A stretch of DNA of 64,000 nt from Lepus europaeus (GCF_033115175.1 NC_084843.1:53298474-53362473), one strand, 5' to 3'; counted from the stretch's first letter, positions 23,101-38,100 are shown. Numbers and translations are program-made. Notes: generated by a model from the letters alone, not told the origin.

Positions 23101-26100
23101 TAGAATATTACTATATCCTTTGTAGATTTTTATAGAATCTTTGCTGTTAAGTAATTTATGTGGTTATTCAACTCTTATTCCAAAGACAACTATAAGTTTC
23201 TTTACCTGCTTTTGAGAGAATGCCATTTCCTTTTGATATGCCAACATAGACTAGAATGTTTACAACATCAGAAACTTCAATATGGAGATTTGTTGTTCCT
23301 ATATCATGATCTTTAGCAGCAGCTACACCTGTATATAAAATAAAATTTTACTTGACAAAACAATGTATCTAGTAATATCAGATATCCCCCCATTAACTCT
23401 ATTAGGATAATTTATCAATATAATTTGCATTTTAGTCTCCTAATTTCAAAAACCTGTCCTTAAAAGACATAATAAAACGTCCTGTGAAAGTCAAATTTAA
23501 TAAAAAATGAACATATTTTGCAATATAATGAATCGGTAGGTACTATTTAATAGACTATTAACTGTTAAACTTCTTGATATAAAAAAGGGATTTCAATGCA
23601 TTATTCAAAGGAAAGATTTAGTAGAAACTAAAAATCATTACACAGCTTATCTTTGGACAGAAATCTGAATATACACCTACCATAGGCACTGCACAACCTA
23701 GGTCCTAGATCAGGACGTACAAAAAATCCTGGTAAATGAGATGCCAAATTGAATTTTCCTTCTGGACTACAGTACTCCGGCAATGGCAGACATTTTAAAA
23801 GATCTTCATACCTGAGGAATAACAAGATTAACTTTTATTTATTTTTCCTTTATCTGAAAGATGAGAAAGACAGATCAATCTTCTGTCTTTTCCTTTTTTT
23901 CAAGATTTATTTATATATTCAATAAGCGGAGTTATAGAGAGGATATCTACATATCTGCTGGTTCACCCCCTAAATGACCACAATGACTGGGGCTGGAGCT
24001 GCGGCAGGCAGAAGCCAGAGCCAAGAGCTTCCTCCAGGTCTTCTACGTGGGTGGCATGGGCCCAGGACTTGGGTCATCTTGGGCTGATTTCCCAAGCACA
24101 TTAACAGGTAGCTGGATTAGAAGTGGAACAAATGGAACTTGAACCTGCACTCACATGGGATACTGGTGCTGCAGGCTATGGCTTAACCCACTGCTCCACA
24201 GCACCAGCCTCTTCATCTGTTGTTTTACTCAAGTAACTGTAAGCCAGGAGTCAGGAACTCTATCCATGTTTTCCACATGGGTGGCAGGAACACAAGTATT
24301 TGAGTCATCATCTGTTGCTTCCCACAATGTACATTAGTAGGAAGGATAAGGAGGAGCCAGGACTCAAACCCGGCACTTCAATATGAGATGTGTGTTTCCT
24401 AAAGCATGTCTTCACAAGGGCACTAAATGCCTGATCCCATTACTTTCTTTTAAATAAAGACTTGCATTTCTAAAGTGCTTTCAAACATATACATGTTTTT
24501 AAAACACTAGAGGGGCAGGTACTGTGGCATAGCAAGTAAAGCAGTCACCTGCAGTGCCGGCATCCCACATGGGTGCCAGTTCAAATCCCACTGCTCCACT
24601 TTTGATCCCACTCTCTGCTATGGCCTGGAAAGCAGTGCAAGATGGCCCAAGTCCTTGGGCCCCTGCACCCGTGAGGAAGACCCGGAAGAAGCTCCAGGAT
24701 CCTGGTTTGGACTGGTGCAGCTCCAGCTGTTGTGGACAATTGGGGAGTGAACCAGCAGATGGAATACCTCTCTCTTCCTCTCCTCTCTCTCTGTGTACCT
24801 CTGACTTTCAAATAAATAAACAAATCTTTTTTAAAAAAACCACTAAAACAGTTCCTTAAAACAGGTAACATTCTCCAGACTTCATTCAGAGTTTAAATTA
24901 ACGTGCTATACATAGGCAAACATAAAAAAGAATTTATAGTACAACTAATTCTGCTTCATTAAACACTAAAAACTAAAAGTTCTAAGAGAAAGGAGGCCCC
25001 AAATAGATTTTTTTTTTTTTTTAATTTGAGAGGCAGAGAAAGAGGGAGAAGAAATATGAGAGAGAGCTGCCCATCTGCTGGTTCATTCCCCAAAAGCACA
25101 CAACAGCCAGGACTGGACTGGGCCACACTGGGCAGAAACTGAGAGTCAGGAAATCAAAAAACCAAATGAGTGTAGGGACCCAAGTATTTGAGCCATCAGT
25201 TGCTGATCTCTAGGATCTACACTGACAGGAAGCTAAAATCAGAACCCAAGACCAAGAATCGAATAAGGCTCTCTGATATGGAACTTGAGAATCTAAACAA
25301 CTAGGCTAAATGGCCTATGTTCTTTAATATGAAAATTCTTTCCTAACTGCCCTAATATAAAAGATGTCCCCATGCTAAAGGCTACTGTGATTCAGTTTTA
25401 CTCCTTATTTAATTGAGAAAGGAAAAACCCTAAAATTTATACTTGGAATTACTTATCCTACCTCTGTGGATAATATCAGTTAAACGTTAAAAAAAATCAA
25501 GAGCTGGCCGGCGCCGTGGCTTAACAGGCTAATCCTCCGCCTTGCGGCGCCGGCACACCAGGTTCTAGTCCCGGTTGGGGCGCCAGATTCGATCCTGGTT
25601 GCCCCTCTTCCAGGCCAGCTCTCTGCTATGGCCCCGGAAGGCAGTGGAGGATGGCCCAAGTCCTTGGGCCCTGCACCCGCATGGGAGACCAGGAGAGGCA
25701 CCTGGCTCCTGGCTTCGGATCAGCGCGATGTGCTGGCTGCAGCGGCCATTGGAGGGTGAACCAACGGCAAAAAGGAAGACCTTTCTCTCTGTCTCTCTCT
25801 CTCTCTCTCACTATCCACTCTGCCTGTAAAAAAAAAAAAAAAAAAAAAAATCAAGCGCTAAAAGTTTCAAAGGACATACCTTGCTGGCATCATAGTCTTG
25901 AAGTCTTCTCCTGAAGGGCAGTCTTTCAATTTTAAGACAACTGTTTCACCACCTTTGGTTTTTTGTCGTTCTATAAAGAATGCAGTTAATCACTAAAAAG
26001 GTAATCTCCATGTTTTTATAAAATTTCAATTTTGAGAGTTAACAAATTAAATGAATGATTTGATGGCTGTATAGTACATGCTTAAAGATTTTTACTCCTT

Positions 26101-29100
26101 ATGCATTTATTTAGCATTAAGACTTTTGTCTCTTCTGTACTTAGATAAGGTACACTGCATCGTCCACTTGAGAAAATATTGCAAAAACATTCTCTTCAAA
26201 AAAAGTCTTTAAAAATAGCATTAAAATGTTACATTTACATTTAATTTTCAAAGTGTTATATATAAAGTAGACAGTTCAACTGTCCTAATTTTATGGGTTA
26301 CCAAAATTTTACCTTACATAAGGAAAAAGTACAAATAACTTATTTAATGTCAAAAAAAATTAGTATTATAAGCCAGGATTATGACCCAGTATTTTGTTTT
26401 TAAGTACTTGTTTCTTTTTATTAATTAACAATATAATGCTTAAGTTTGAAAGTCTAAAATGTCTATTAACTTACATGTGGCACTATAGGTATCATTTTGG
26501 GAGTAGAGAATCAAGAAAACAGCAAAATTAAAAAAAAAAAAAAAAAAAACAAAAAACCAACATACTTGACACTTCTTCAAAACCATCCCAGAATTCCTTA
26601 ACATTGGCATTTGAAATAATGCTGTCTTTGCAGTTCAGGAGATCAGCTTGGTGATCTCCAAAATCAAGACTAATAGAGTCTGCCTTCCACAAGCTTATGT
26701 TCATTTTCTTATGTACACCGGAAACTACTGCAGGCTTAGAAAAGATAGATAAATAAATAAGCAGCAATTCAAAGGCATATAGATGCTTCAAAAATTGATT
26801 TTATGCATATACAACAAATGGATAGTAGGTTAAGTTTTAGTCCCAATAACAAACTTGTGAGTATAAAAAGCAATTACATATAGTATCTATCCTGGAAAAA
26901 TTAACAAATACTGGTAAAGAAATAGATACTTTATTTTTATTTCTATTTTCAAAAGTTTATCTTTTTTTATTCATTTATTTATTTGACAGTTACATGGAGA
27001 AAGAGATGGAAATCTTTCATCCTCAGGTTCATTCATCAAATGGCTGCAATGACCAGGCTGAGCCAGGTCAAAGCCAGGAGTCAGTAGCTTCATCTGGGTC
27101 TCTTACACGGGTGCAGGGGCCCAAGTATTTGGGCTCTCCTCTGCTGATTTCTCAGGCACATTAGCAGCGAACTGTAGCAGAAGTGGAACAGCTAGGACAC
27201 GTACTGGTGCCCATATGGGATGCTATAATCTAAATCTGGGGCTGGCGTTGTGGAGTAGCTGGTAAAGCCATACCACCTGTAATGCTGGCATCCCATAAGA
27301 GAACAGGTTCATGTCCCAACTGCTCCACTTCAGATCCAGCTCCCTGCTGATGGCCTTGGAAAAGCAGAAGATGGCCTAGGTACCTGGGTCCCTGCTACCT
27401 GCATGGAGAAAGCTCTTGGCTCCTGGCTTCAGTCTGGCCCAACCCTGGCATTGTGGCCATCTGGGGAGTGAAACAGCTGACAGAAGATCTCTTTCTCTCT
27501 AACTTGTTCAAATAAATAAATAAATCTTTAAAAAGAAACATTAATATAATATTAAATTATATTAAATATTAATATTAATTAAATATTAAATAATATTAAA
27601 AAGAAACATATATAATGCACAGATATGTGTATTTTTTTCAGGGAGACAGACCAATCTTCTATCAAATTTTCAGGGGGATTACTTATCTAAAAAGAATTAA
27701 GTACCACTGGACTAAAATGGTTCTTGCTCATTTTTACATAGCTTAATTATTTGTATATCCTTAATGCCTAGCACAAAAACTGGGTTTTATTAGGTAGTCA
27801 TTATCTGTTGAGTGAACACAGTAAAATAATGGAAATGGTTTCCAGAAGGCAAGAAATAAATTGAATGACACTACTATCATGCAAATACTTAGAACAGTTC
27901 ATAATTTTGGCACTAATGGAGTGAATTTCCATCTGAAAAGTACATCAATCACATTAAAACTCTGGTAAAACAGAAATAACTTATTTTTATTAGTGCAGAA
28001 TGACATAATTGTTATTCAAGATTTGATGAATTGATTTATAAATAAATGTTTTATAGAGAAACATTAAAGGTGAAAATATCTACACCATTTATTGGTTCAA
28101 GAAAAATACTTCTAATAATGTCATTTTAAATACATGAATCTGCTAACTGGACTAAAATGCATATCTAAAGAAAGGAGGTAGGGAATGAATTTTGTAAATA
28201 TCAGACTTTGTTAAATGTTTGTTCACTGATACATCAAAAGTAAACTGAGTGCTTTTCTGTTAATTCATACAAATCTGGCCTTTAAACCCAGACATTAAAA
28301 ACAATTGTTCTGGTAATCTTTTCAGTGTTTCTGATATCCTATTTTCCCCGCTCCAAATCTGCTAAGGAGTATTTCTTCCCCTGTCCCCGAGTACTAAAGT
28401 AGGAACCATTCTGTCAATTTAGTCAGTCTCAGTACCACTAAGAGTGTACTTAATTAGCTAAAAATACTCACCTGTCCTTGTTTCCAACACTCTTTGAAAA
28501 GCTTCCAATTATTACTATTCTTATAATCCTTAAGCCATAAAATATGCTTCTCACAGATCCAAGAATGTGGTATATCACTGTACAATTTACTGTTTTCATT
28601 CACAGGTTTTCTGCTTTCTTGAGGTTCTTCGTTAGGTTCTGGTTTTACATTTATCTTGGAGGATTTATTTGGCGGAATTTTGTTTTCAACAACTGAAGCA
28701 ATTATGTCATCAAGAATGTTGGGCATAGTCCGTCCACTTTTGCCACTCTATTAAGGATTAAAGATGAACTTTTGAAAAATTATATTTTGAGAGGAAATGA
28801 ATTTATTTTCTTCCCATACTCTTATTTTTTTTAACTTTGATTTACTACTTCTACAGCAAAAAAAATAAAACACACAAATGAAACCCACAATGTCCCTGCA
28901 TTAAAGAATATGCAGTTATATTACTGGATAAGGATCCCTAATTTTTATACTGTTTCTAGCAGATGGGGACCAGATGATTAGTAATGTGAGAAACTGCCAG
29001 GTCTATAAGGTCTAGAAGTATTGACTTCCTATCTTTTACATTATTTTAGGCTCAAGGTAGAAAGAAAACAAGTGGGTGAAACCCCACACATACTTTATTT

Positions 29101-29128
29101 TTATTAAATTTATTTATTTCAAAGGCAG

Positions 29129-29165
<37 letters not shown>

Positions 29166-32100
29166 AAGAGAGAGAAAGAAAGAGAGGGAGAGAAAGAGAG
29201 TGAAGGAGAGACATACAGATAGAAAAAGACACAGATATTCCATCACTGGTTTATTCCCCAAATGTCAGCAACAGCCAGGCTGAAGCCAGGAGCCAGGATC
29301 TCAACCCAGATTTTCCACATGGGTAGCACGGACCCAAGTACTTGATTGATCACCTACTGCTTCCCAGGATGTGGATTAGCAGAAGGCAAGAATCAGAAGC
29401 AAAGTAGTTAGGACTTGAACCAACACTAATATGAGATGCCAGCAACGTAAGGAGTAGCTTAACCTGCTGCCCCATAACACTTGTCCCCAAAATTTGATTT
29501 AATATGTACTTATTTGCTGTGTAGTTCATAGCCAATAGAAGTCTCTAAAACCATCTAAATTTCAGGTCTACATTAAAACCAAAAAATCTCTCTCATACTC
29601 ACTGGGGTTCCCATTGAATATACTGGTGCAAAGGCAATGCCAGCATCTGTAGAGCCCACACGTAACTTGCCGGCTGTTGTGGTCAGCAAATCCCGTAAAG
29701 TTGAGCCTTGTTCGTTATTCTGAGACACAGGAGGTGATGTTCTGCCATTTGGAGAATCAGAGTTGTCTTGTTCTTGCTCTTCTTTATTTTGCTTATCGAG
29801 GTCAGAATCTTTACTTTCTGAAATAAGGCATTTCACAAAATTTTAACAATTAAGCATGGTGTTGAATTACAAAGTAAACTGCCACCTTACACTTTATAGA
29901 AAATAAAAATTGTAGCATGAGTGAATGAGTTGCTTGAACACAAAATCAAAGGATATCAAGGGTTTAAAAATGGAGAAACGTTTTGAACACAAAAAAAGCC
30001 TTTCTTGATATCTTAAAGCATGTAGCTGGGTTTGTACCTGTCACAAATGAAAAATGCTATAGCTAAGACAAGCAGAAAATTAACACAAGTTATACATCTA
30101 GTGCCCTGCTGACTTTTTATTTGTATGCTCATCCATAGATGATTCTTTAATTTTGATACAATCGTATGAGGGCTAGTTCCTAGTGAGAAGACAAATGTTT
30201 TATTGAATCTAAGCCTCAATTCAAAGTAAAAGACCAATAGTATTTATTGGTAAAACTATAACCCTCTAATATATACTTAAATAATTAGTCACATTTACCT
30301 TTTTTTTCCTCTCTGGCTTTTTGCTCTGCAAGATCTGCTAACCAGTGTAGTGGGGATTGTGACTCTGGAGGAGTTAACTTGCTATCTGTGCTGACATCGC
30401 TCCTTGGGCTGCTGTTGCCACTGTTCTCAGACTTCTCAGCTATATTCTGCTGCTGAGACTCAGGCATGCACAGAGAAATTTTATTACTGTGATTAAGAAC
30501 ATTCTGTAAAACCTACAAAGGTAGAACAAGTCAATCTTTAACCATTATTTCTTCAATGATTCATAGTTAAAAGTAGTTGTTATTAGAAACACAGTAACAA
30601 AGAAAATATAACTCATAAAACACAAGTCCTACATTGGATTTCAAATATCAATGTTGATTAATTTAAGAAGGATTTTTTTTTATTTGAATAATTAGAGATT
30701 TTTACTCACTTGAGATACACCATTCATTGTAGGAAAATTTCCACCTTGTAAATTCTGTTTGTTAGTACAATGACAATGGGATTTAATACCATATTTTTCC
30801 CTAAGAATGTGCATGGCATCTAGAAGATCTGTCAAAACTACAAAATAAGATGGTATGTTAATAAAAAGATTATCACTAGTTGTTAAAACTGTACAATTTG
30901 TTTTCTTACTCTATTTTAAAATTAGAACAGGGGAGGTTTCCTTGTGCCCTTTCAATTTTTCAATTCTCTTCTCCATACTATTCCTTCCCTCTATCACAGA
31001 ATTGATCATCCAATCAAATTTGTCTTTTTCTCTTTAGTATTAAAAATTCAGTATGCTCAAAAATGTCACTAAGCTTTCATTATAAATCCAATAGGTTTTC
31101 TCATTATGTTCTAGTTTTCCTCTTCTAAAATGATTCTTCTATGGCTTGTCTTTCTTCTTTAACACATAAATGATGTGCAATAACTGAGCAAGACAATTCA
31201 AGATTAGTTAAATCTTACCTCTCCATTCTATTATACTTCCTAGATACAGATTTAGGCACTTTTGTTTTTTTTTTTGCTGGTTTATAAATCATTTTATTTT
31301 CTTAGGATTATATATTTTGCCTATTTTTCTATAGAGTTGTTGAACATTTTCATAATTTTTATGATGAGTATATCTTACATGTTAACATAGGCACTTCTTT
31401 AATATGAGGCAACTAAGAGATCTTATAATCAAGTAAACAATGTATATTTATACTTACCAGAACCAGGAATAATTTGAGTTGGCATTAAATGTTTGTGATC
31501 ATGAGGCTGTCCCTTCACACACTTCATCCAAGCATACAGTTCTTTATCTATAAGATAACAAACCTTGTTTTATATCACTCATGGCTTTACAGTGATAAAA
31601 CTGATGGCTAATTTCTGTTTCTTGTTTAGCTATTTTCTGTGCCAAATAGCATTTGTGCCTGATCCTAGAATATTACATTGACACAAGTTTTGAAGCTACC
31701 ACTAATTTATTTTCCTTTTATGCTTCAAAGACATGTAGAGGAATTGCCAAGAGACATGTGGAAAAGCTAAAAACTAACTAACTAAATAAATAGAAGCTAC
31801 TGTTGCCTTCAAACAAGGCTCCATATCTGGAGATGTAAACATATTAAGGTTTAGTGTGAAACATACTATTCACAAGAAAAATAGTCAGTACTATGACTTC
31901 AGGAAAACTTTACAGATTTAATGGCATAGACAACTACTTCAATGTACCTAATAAGGGCTTCAAAATATAATTACAAAGCTTAATAAACTCAGCATGGAAA
32001 AATCCAGAACTGATGTTTCATAAAAACTCCAGATTAAATAAAATTCTAATTCAGTCTAAAACTAGTTATGTTAAAGTTCTGACTTTCCAAAGCCAACATG

Positions 32101-35100
32101 GTAACTTGTAAATATTTTATAACAGCTTATGTATTTTTGATACTTATGTTGACTACCGCTATAAAAAGGTATGTACTAAACCTGTGTGTTTATAAAATAT
32201 TTAACAGTGAAATAAGAAGATACACAGTGATGGGCACTGTGATGCAGCAGGTTATGCTGCCGCTTGGGACTCTCCCTGCATCCCACATCAGAGTGCAGGT
32301 TTCAATTAGTCTTGGTCACTCTGCTTCCAATCCAGCTCTCAGCTAAAATGCCTGGGAAGCAGAAGGTGACAGCTCAAGGACTTAAGTTCCTGCCACTCAG
32401 GATGGAGTTCCTGGCTCCTAGATTCAGCCTGGCCTAACCCTGGTTATTATGGGCATTTAGGGGGTGAACCCGCAGATGGGGGATACCTCTTTCTCTGTCT
32501 TCCCTCTACATTACTCTGCCTTTCAAATAAATAAAAAATAAATAAATCTTGAAAAAAAAACACCCACAAAATAAAAGTTAGGCAAGGTAGAATTTGAAAG
32601 AATGATATGGTCATTAACTGAATATAACTTTAAAACTAATAGCATTGGGGGCAGTGTTGTGCTTTGGTGAGTAAAGCCACCGCCTGCAATGCTGGCATCC
32701 AATATGGACGCCGGTTTGTGTCCTGGCTGCTCCACTTCCAATCCAACTCCCTAATAATGACCTGGGAAAAGCAATGGAGGATGGCCCAGGTGCTTGGGCC
32801 CTTGCTAACTATGTGGGAGACCTGGAAGAAGCTCCTCACTCCTGGCTTCGGTCAGGCCCAGCCCCGGCCATTGTGATCATCTGAAGAGTGAACCAGTGGA
32901 TTCAAGATCTTGCTCTCTGTCTCTCCCTCTCCTTCTGTAACTCTTTCACGTGAACAACTAAATCTTAAAAAAATCAATAGCATGATGAAAGTCAATAGCA
33001 ACACAACTTTCAGCTACCATATCTTATTAAAAAAAAAAGATTCATAGTGGCTTATGCCTATATGCATGCAGTACAGCAAAATAAAATAAATTAAAACTAA
33101 CTTTAAATCTGGCAAAGGAAAATAAAAGTAATATGAAACCATGAAAAAGGAATATAAAATACATGTCATGAAATGTTATGGGGCCAGCACTGTGGTGTAG
33201 CAGGTAAAGTCACTGCCTGCTGGGCTGGCATCCCATATGGGTGCCAGTCCAAGTCCCGGCTGCTCCATTTCTGATCCAGCTCTTCGCTATGGCCTGGGAA
33301 AGCAATGGAAGATGGTCCAAGGGCCTGCAGCCATCTGGGGAGTGAATCGGTTGATGCAATACCTCTCTCTCTTTCTGCCTCTACCTCTCTGTAACTGTGC
33401 CTTTCAAATAAATAAATAAATCTTTTAAAAGAAAAGAATGTCATAACAATACAGCTAATTCTAATAACTGAAAATGCCAAAATATATTTTTATGGCTTTA
33501 AAGACATTTAATTTCCTAAAGTGCATTTGTTATTACTGTTTCACATTTTACTAGTATTTATTTATTTATTACATGCATAGAAACCAAGTAGACATGTTTC
33601 CAGATTTACTCAGATCTCTTTGTTAAGCTCCGAGTGTATAAAGGAAAGAGTCAGAGAGGGTGAGACTTTAGTAATCCTCTCAGGGGAAAAGATACTGGTG
33701 ACTAAATCATGGTTCTTCTACCAGGGATGGGGATTATCTGTCCTGCTAGCTATATAAGGTCCATGACATCTTTTGGTCTGGCCCTGCCAAGGCAACCACG
33801 GGTAGGACTCAAAATTCAATAAATGTATACCAGGTTAATTTTTAAGTTGATAATTTTATATGGCCCATGAATAATGTTATAAACTTTCAAATGGCCCTCA
33901 TCAGAAAAGACTCCCCATCCTGAACCTAACAGACTATTCTGAAAAAGAGCTCACTGTAATGAAAATGACATTTTCTCTTTTGAAACATTAAAAAGATTAA
34001 ATAGTTATTAAGTATTCACTATGCTTTTTAAAGTTTTATTTGTTTATTTGAGAGGTGGAGAGAGAGAGAGAAAAAAACAAAGAGTTGGAAAGCACAAACT
34101 CCTATCTACCAGCTAATTCTGGCAGCAGCAGGATGAAGCAAGGTACTAGGAAATCAATCTGGGCTGTTGGTAGGAACCCAACCACCTGAACTATCACCAC
34201 TACTTCTCATAGTCTGCACTGGCAGGAAGCTGGAGTCAAGAGCCTGAGGTGCAGCTGGGTATTGAACTCAGGCACTTTGAAGTGGGATACATGCACCTTA
34301 ACTGCTAGGCCAAATAGACACTCCCAGTATTTACTTCTAATACCAGCACAATTCATATCCTCTTATTTCATCAGAACTTTACCACCAACAAATAACTTGG
34401 TATCAGTATTAGACAGTAATTTCCCAAAACTGCCTTGAATAAACTTCTAATGAAACGCTTCTGATGTACTTAGTTACTTCCTTTATAAACTGAATTATCT
34501 CTAACTGCAAATAAAAAAAAGTTTCTGTACAATTTTCTTTCCCTAACTATTAGAAATAACAGCTCCAAAGGCTGTTTTAAAATATAAATATTTCATCCTC
34601 ATTCTCCAAGAGCTGAGAGATGAATGGTGACAATGGCAGAATATTCTTGATGGTTTTTATTTCAACTTTATGGACCACTGTCTAGAAAAAATCAGTTCAT
34701 TCTAGATTAAGTATTCAAATGTGACTTAACTGTATGATTTGAATTAACAGGTTGCATAAAGAGTTCAGTCTCCTACATAATGGAATCTGAAAAATCTGCA
34801 TTTAGACTACATTGGAAGAGGCATTTTGTGAAAATGCTGCTTGGGATGTCCATGTTCTATATCAAGAGAGCCTGGGTTTGAGCTCTGGTTCTGCTCCCAA
34901 TTTCAGTTTCCTGCTAATGCACACCCTGAGAGGCACCGGATAATAGCTGAGGTGCTTGGGTCTTTGTCACCTGCACGCGACATCTGGATTGGGTTCCTTG
35001 CTCTCTGCTTCAGCCTGGCTAAGCTCCACCTGTTGCGGGCATTTGGGGAGTGAGCCAGAGTAGGGGAAGTCTCTGTCTTTTTGCCTTTCAAATAAATAAA

Positions 35101-38100
35101 TGAGTAAAAATTTAAGTTCGGACTATACTCAGAACCTATCTGCCTGAAATGGGAGGATATATACAATCATAAGATTAAAAGATACAGATGCAGTTCAGTC
35201 TTAGAAAATCTAGCCACTAAATAAACTGAATAACTAAATAAACTAAATAAACTATTCTTCCTCTTAAAGACAAATTTCAGGGGAGGACATTTGGTGTAAT
35301 GGTTAAGCCATGGCTTGGGACACCTGAGTGGCATATAAGAGTTGCCCAGTTTGAGACCCAGCTCCTCTGCTTCCAATTTAGCTTCCTACTATCTGCATCC
35401 TAAGACAGCAGATAATGACTCAATTATTTGAGTACCTGCCACCTATGTGGGAGACCTGGAATGAGTTGTAGGCTCCTGGCTTCGACTTGTTCTAGCCCTG
35501 ACTGTTGTATGTGGGGAGCCAACCAGTGAATGAAAAATCTGTCTCTAAGCCTTTCAAATAAAATTAAAAAAAAAAAAACCATAAAATTTCGTGAGTGTAA
35601 TATATTCATAAATAAAGAAGATAGAGGGGCTAGCATTGAGACACAGCAGGCTAAGCTGCCACATGCAATGCCAGCATCCCAGAGCACAGGGTTTGAGTTC
35701 TAGCTGTTCTTCCAATTCAGCTCCCTGCTAGTGTGCCTGGGACACATAGTGGAAGACGGCCCAAGTACTTGGGCCTCTGTCACCCATGTGGGAGACCCAG
35801 AGGGAGCTTGGCCAGGCCCAGTCCCAGCTACTGCAGCCATTTGTGAAGTGAAACAGCAGATCCAAGATCTCTCCTCACCCTGTTTGTCTCTTTCTAACTC
35901 TTTCAAATGAACACATAAATATTAAGAAAAAAAAACCCCACCAAATCCAGATAAATGATCCTAAAGAAACAATATAGAAAACTTCAACTTATATTGTTAT
36001 AAACAAACCTCTAGAGCTCTTCCTCTCCTTTGCCTTGTAACAATCTAAGCAGACCACAAATCCGCATTTTTGGCAGACCCAGTGAATGTTAAACAATGTT
36101 GCTTCACATGCATCACACATCTCCCGGACTCCTCTCACTGCTCTTTTCCAGGCAATTTTGGCTGAAATACAAAGAAAGCAAAAGTGGTAAGGGAAACACT
36201 TTCATGCAATTAAAATAAAAAAGTAAAGGCAAACCAAGAACTTCTAAGGTTATTTTAACTAAAGACCATTAGCAGATACCACGTAATAATAATTGTCTTC
36301 ATAAGACTCAGAAATAAATGTTCCTAAGAGAAAAACTAAAATGGCTTACATCTACAGCAGGATTTCTCAAGTTTGCTACTTTTAAGATTTTGGGCTGAAA
36401 AGTACTTTTTTTGTAGGGGTTTTCCTTGTGCATTGTAGTATGTTTAATATCTATGGCCTATACCCACAATAGCAGTATACTACTATGAAAAATATCTACA
36501 GTAATTGCCAAATGTCCCCTGGATTAAAAACCACTGATTTTTAGGGAAGAGAAGGAAAAGAAGATAATATTTAGAGCATCTGCTATGTTAGGTAGTGTTA
36601 ACTATTTTACATAAAGCAGATGAAATTAACTACTTCCTAAACAAATCTATGAGGTTGTTATCTTTTTCATTTCACAGACCTAATATTCAGAGAGGTTATT
36701 TATCACAGATCAGTTAAAATAAGGAATAAAGTTGAGATTCAAATATAAGTACAAAGACTGGATTATGTCCTTTCACGGTTAATGGTAAGATTTCACAAAG
36801 TTGCACCCAAAAATAATCCCATTACACTGGTTGATTTCATAATGGCAAATGGTACTATGATTTTATAAATGGGCAAGCCATTAAATTCAGCTTCAACAGA
36901 AAAAATATTTGTAAACTTAAGCACAAATAGGTGCATTTGTGCACAAAAAGGTATCATTATCAAAATTAAAAATCACCAAGACTACGTAAGATTAGTATTT
37001 CTTCCAGCGATTAAACATACTTTGAAAAAAAATTCTTAAAATGAAATTGCATGTTTTATTTCCTTACCATCCTTTTTCACCCAGGACAAAGCTGTTTTTT
37101 CAGATGTTACTAACTGACAAAACTTATCACCTATTATATCCAAGATATATTTAGAAGTTTCTATGTCTACTTCATCATCTTCATAATTTTCATGTGTCCA
37201 TAAACTCATAGCTTCATCATCATATTGGTCAGGAGAAGAGAAACCATCTATTCTAACCACTCCATTTTTACTAAATGACAACCTGAAACATTAAAACACA
37301 AAAGCATTAGATATAAGTTATTCAAATGTAAATTATCAGGAAAGCATAAATCCATTTTTAAAGTTGTACATTTATAATGTTTAAATGATTTCATAATTTA
37401 AAAATAGGAAACCAGGGTGGTCTCCATTACACTTAATCATTTTAAATAAGTCTCATAGATGCTACATAAACAGAAGCAGCACTGATTTTGTGTTATTTCA
37501 AGAAGATGTTCCCCTTCACTTGATTACTCAGTTTCAAGTCAATGAAAACAATGCCCATGTATCTGAGCAGGAAAACAGTAAAAATGTGTAACCAGTGTAA
37601 CCCAGAGAAGCAATGTTTTTATTTTTTATATAACCTAAATCACGAATTTACATTGGGAGGATAAAAATAAGACCAGATACAGTTTCATTAATTAAAATGA
37701 CACTTCATTAAAGTGATACAGAAAAACAAGGATGAAACTCTTAGTAGTTTATAATGAATCCAATTAACGTGCTTACTCTTAGCTTCTGATTTCAAATAAT
37801 TTATCTCAGAGAAGTTTGGGTTAAATGGAAGACAAAATTGCCATTCCTTACTGGCTGATAGTTACTCCTCAATGATGTCAGATTTACTCTCAAATGAGAT
37901 GTTTGAAATTCACTACAAATAATTCTGTACTTTTCTCAATAACAAGATTTCTTTTACCACAATTTATTATATCTTTATTGTATCCCTTTTGTTTTTGAAC
38001 TATATTTCTCCTTTGTTTATAACCTTTCATCATTTTCAGCTTTGTTATTATCTTTACCTGAACTTTTCTTTCCTTCAAACTTTTTCTATATTTCCCCATC

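Larger units (their letters stand above)
17497..23205 (-). other. JMJD1C: JMJD1C intron (5.7 kb)
   Basis: Largest intron wholly inside the window. Ten C SINEs, including the tandem pair and two truncated insertions, plus MIR-like pieces. 20810-21400 and 22660-23200 are unique. Confidence 0.85.
23812..25879 (-). other. JMJD1C: JMJD1C intron (2.1 kb)
   Basis: Mostly five C SINEs; little unique sequence remains. Confidence 0.85.
26735..28471 (-). other. JMJD1C: JMJD1C intron (1.7 kb)
   Basis: An inverted SINE pair and an AT repeat; 27610-28470 is unique. Confidence 0.8.
31548..36008 (-). other. JMJD1C: JMJD1C intron (4.5 kb)
   Basis: Seven C SINEs and the hAT-type fossil, separated by unique AT-rich sequence. 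Confidence 0.85.
36162..37067 (-). other. JMJD1C: JMJD1C intron (0.9 kb)
   Basis: MER20-like and MIR elements side by side and no C SINE: an old, SINE-free intron. Confidence 0.8.
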
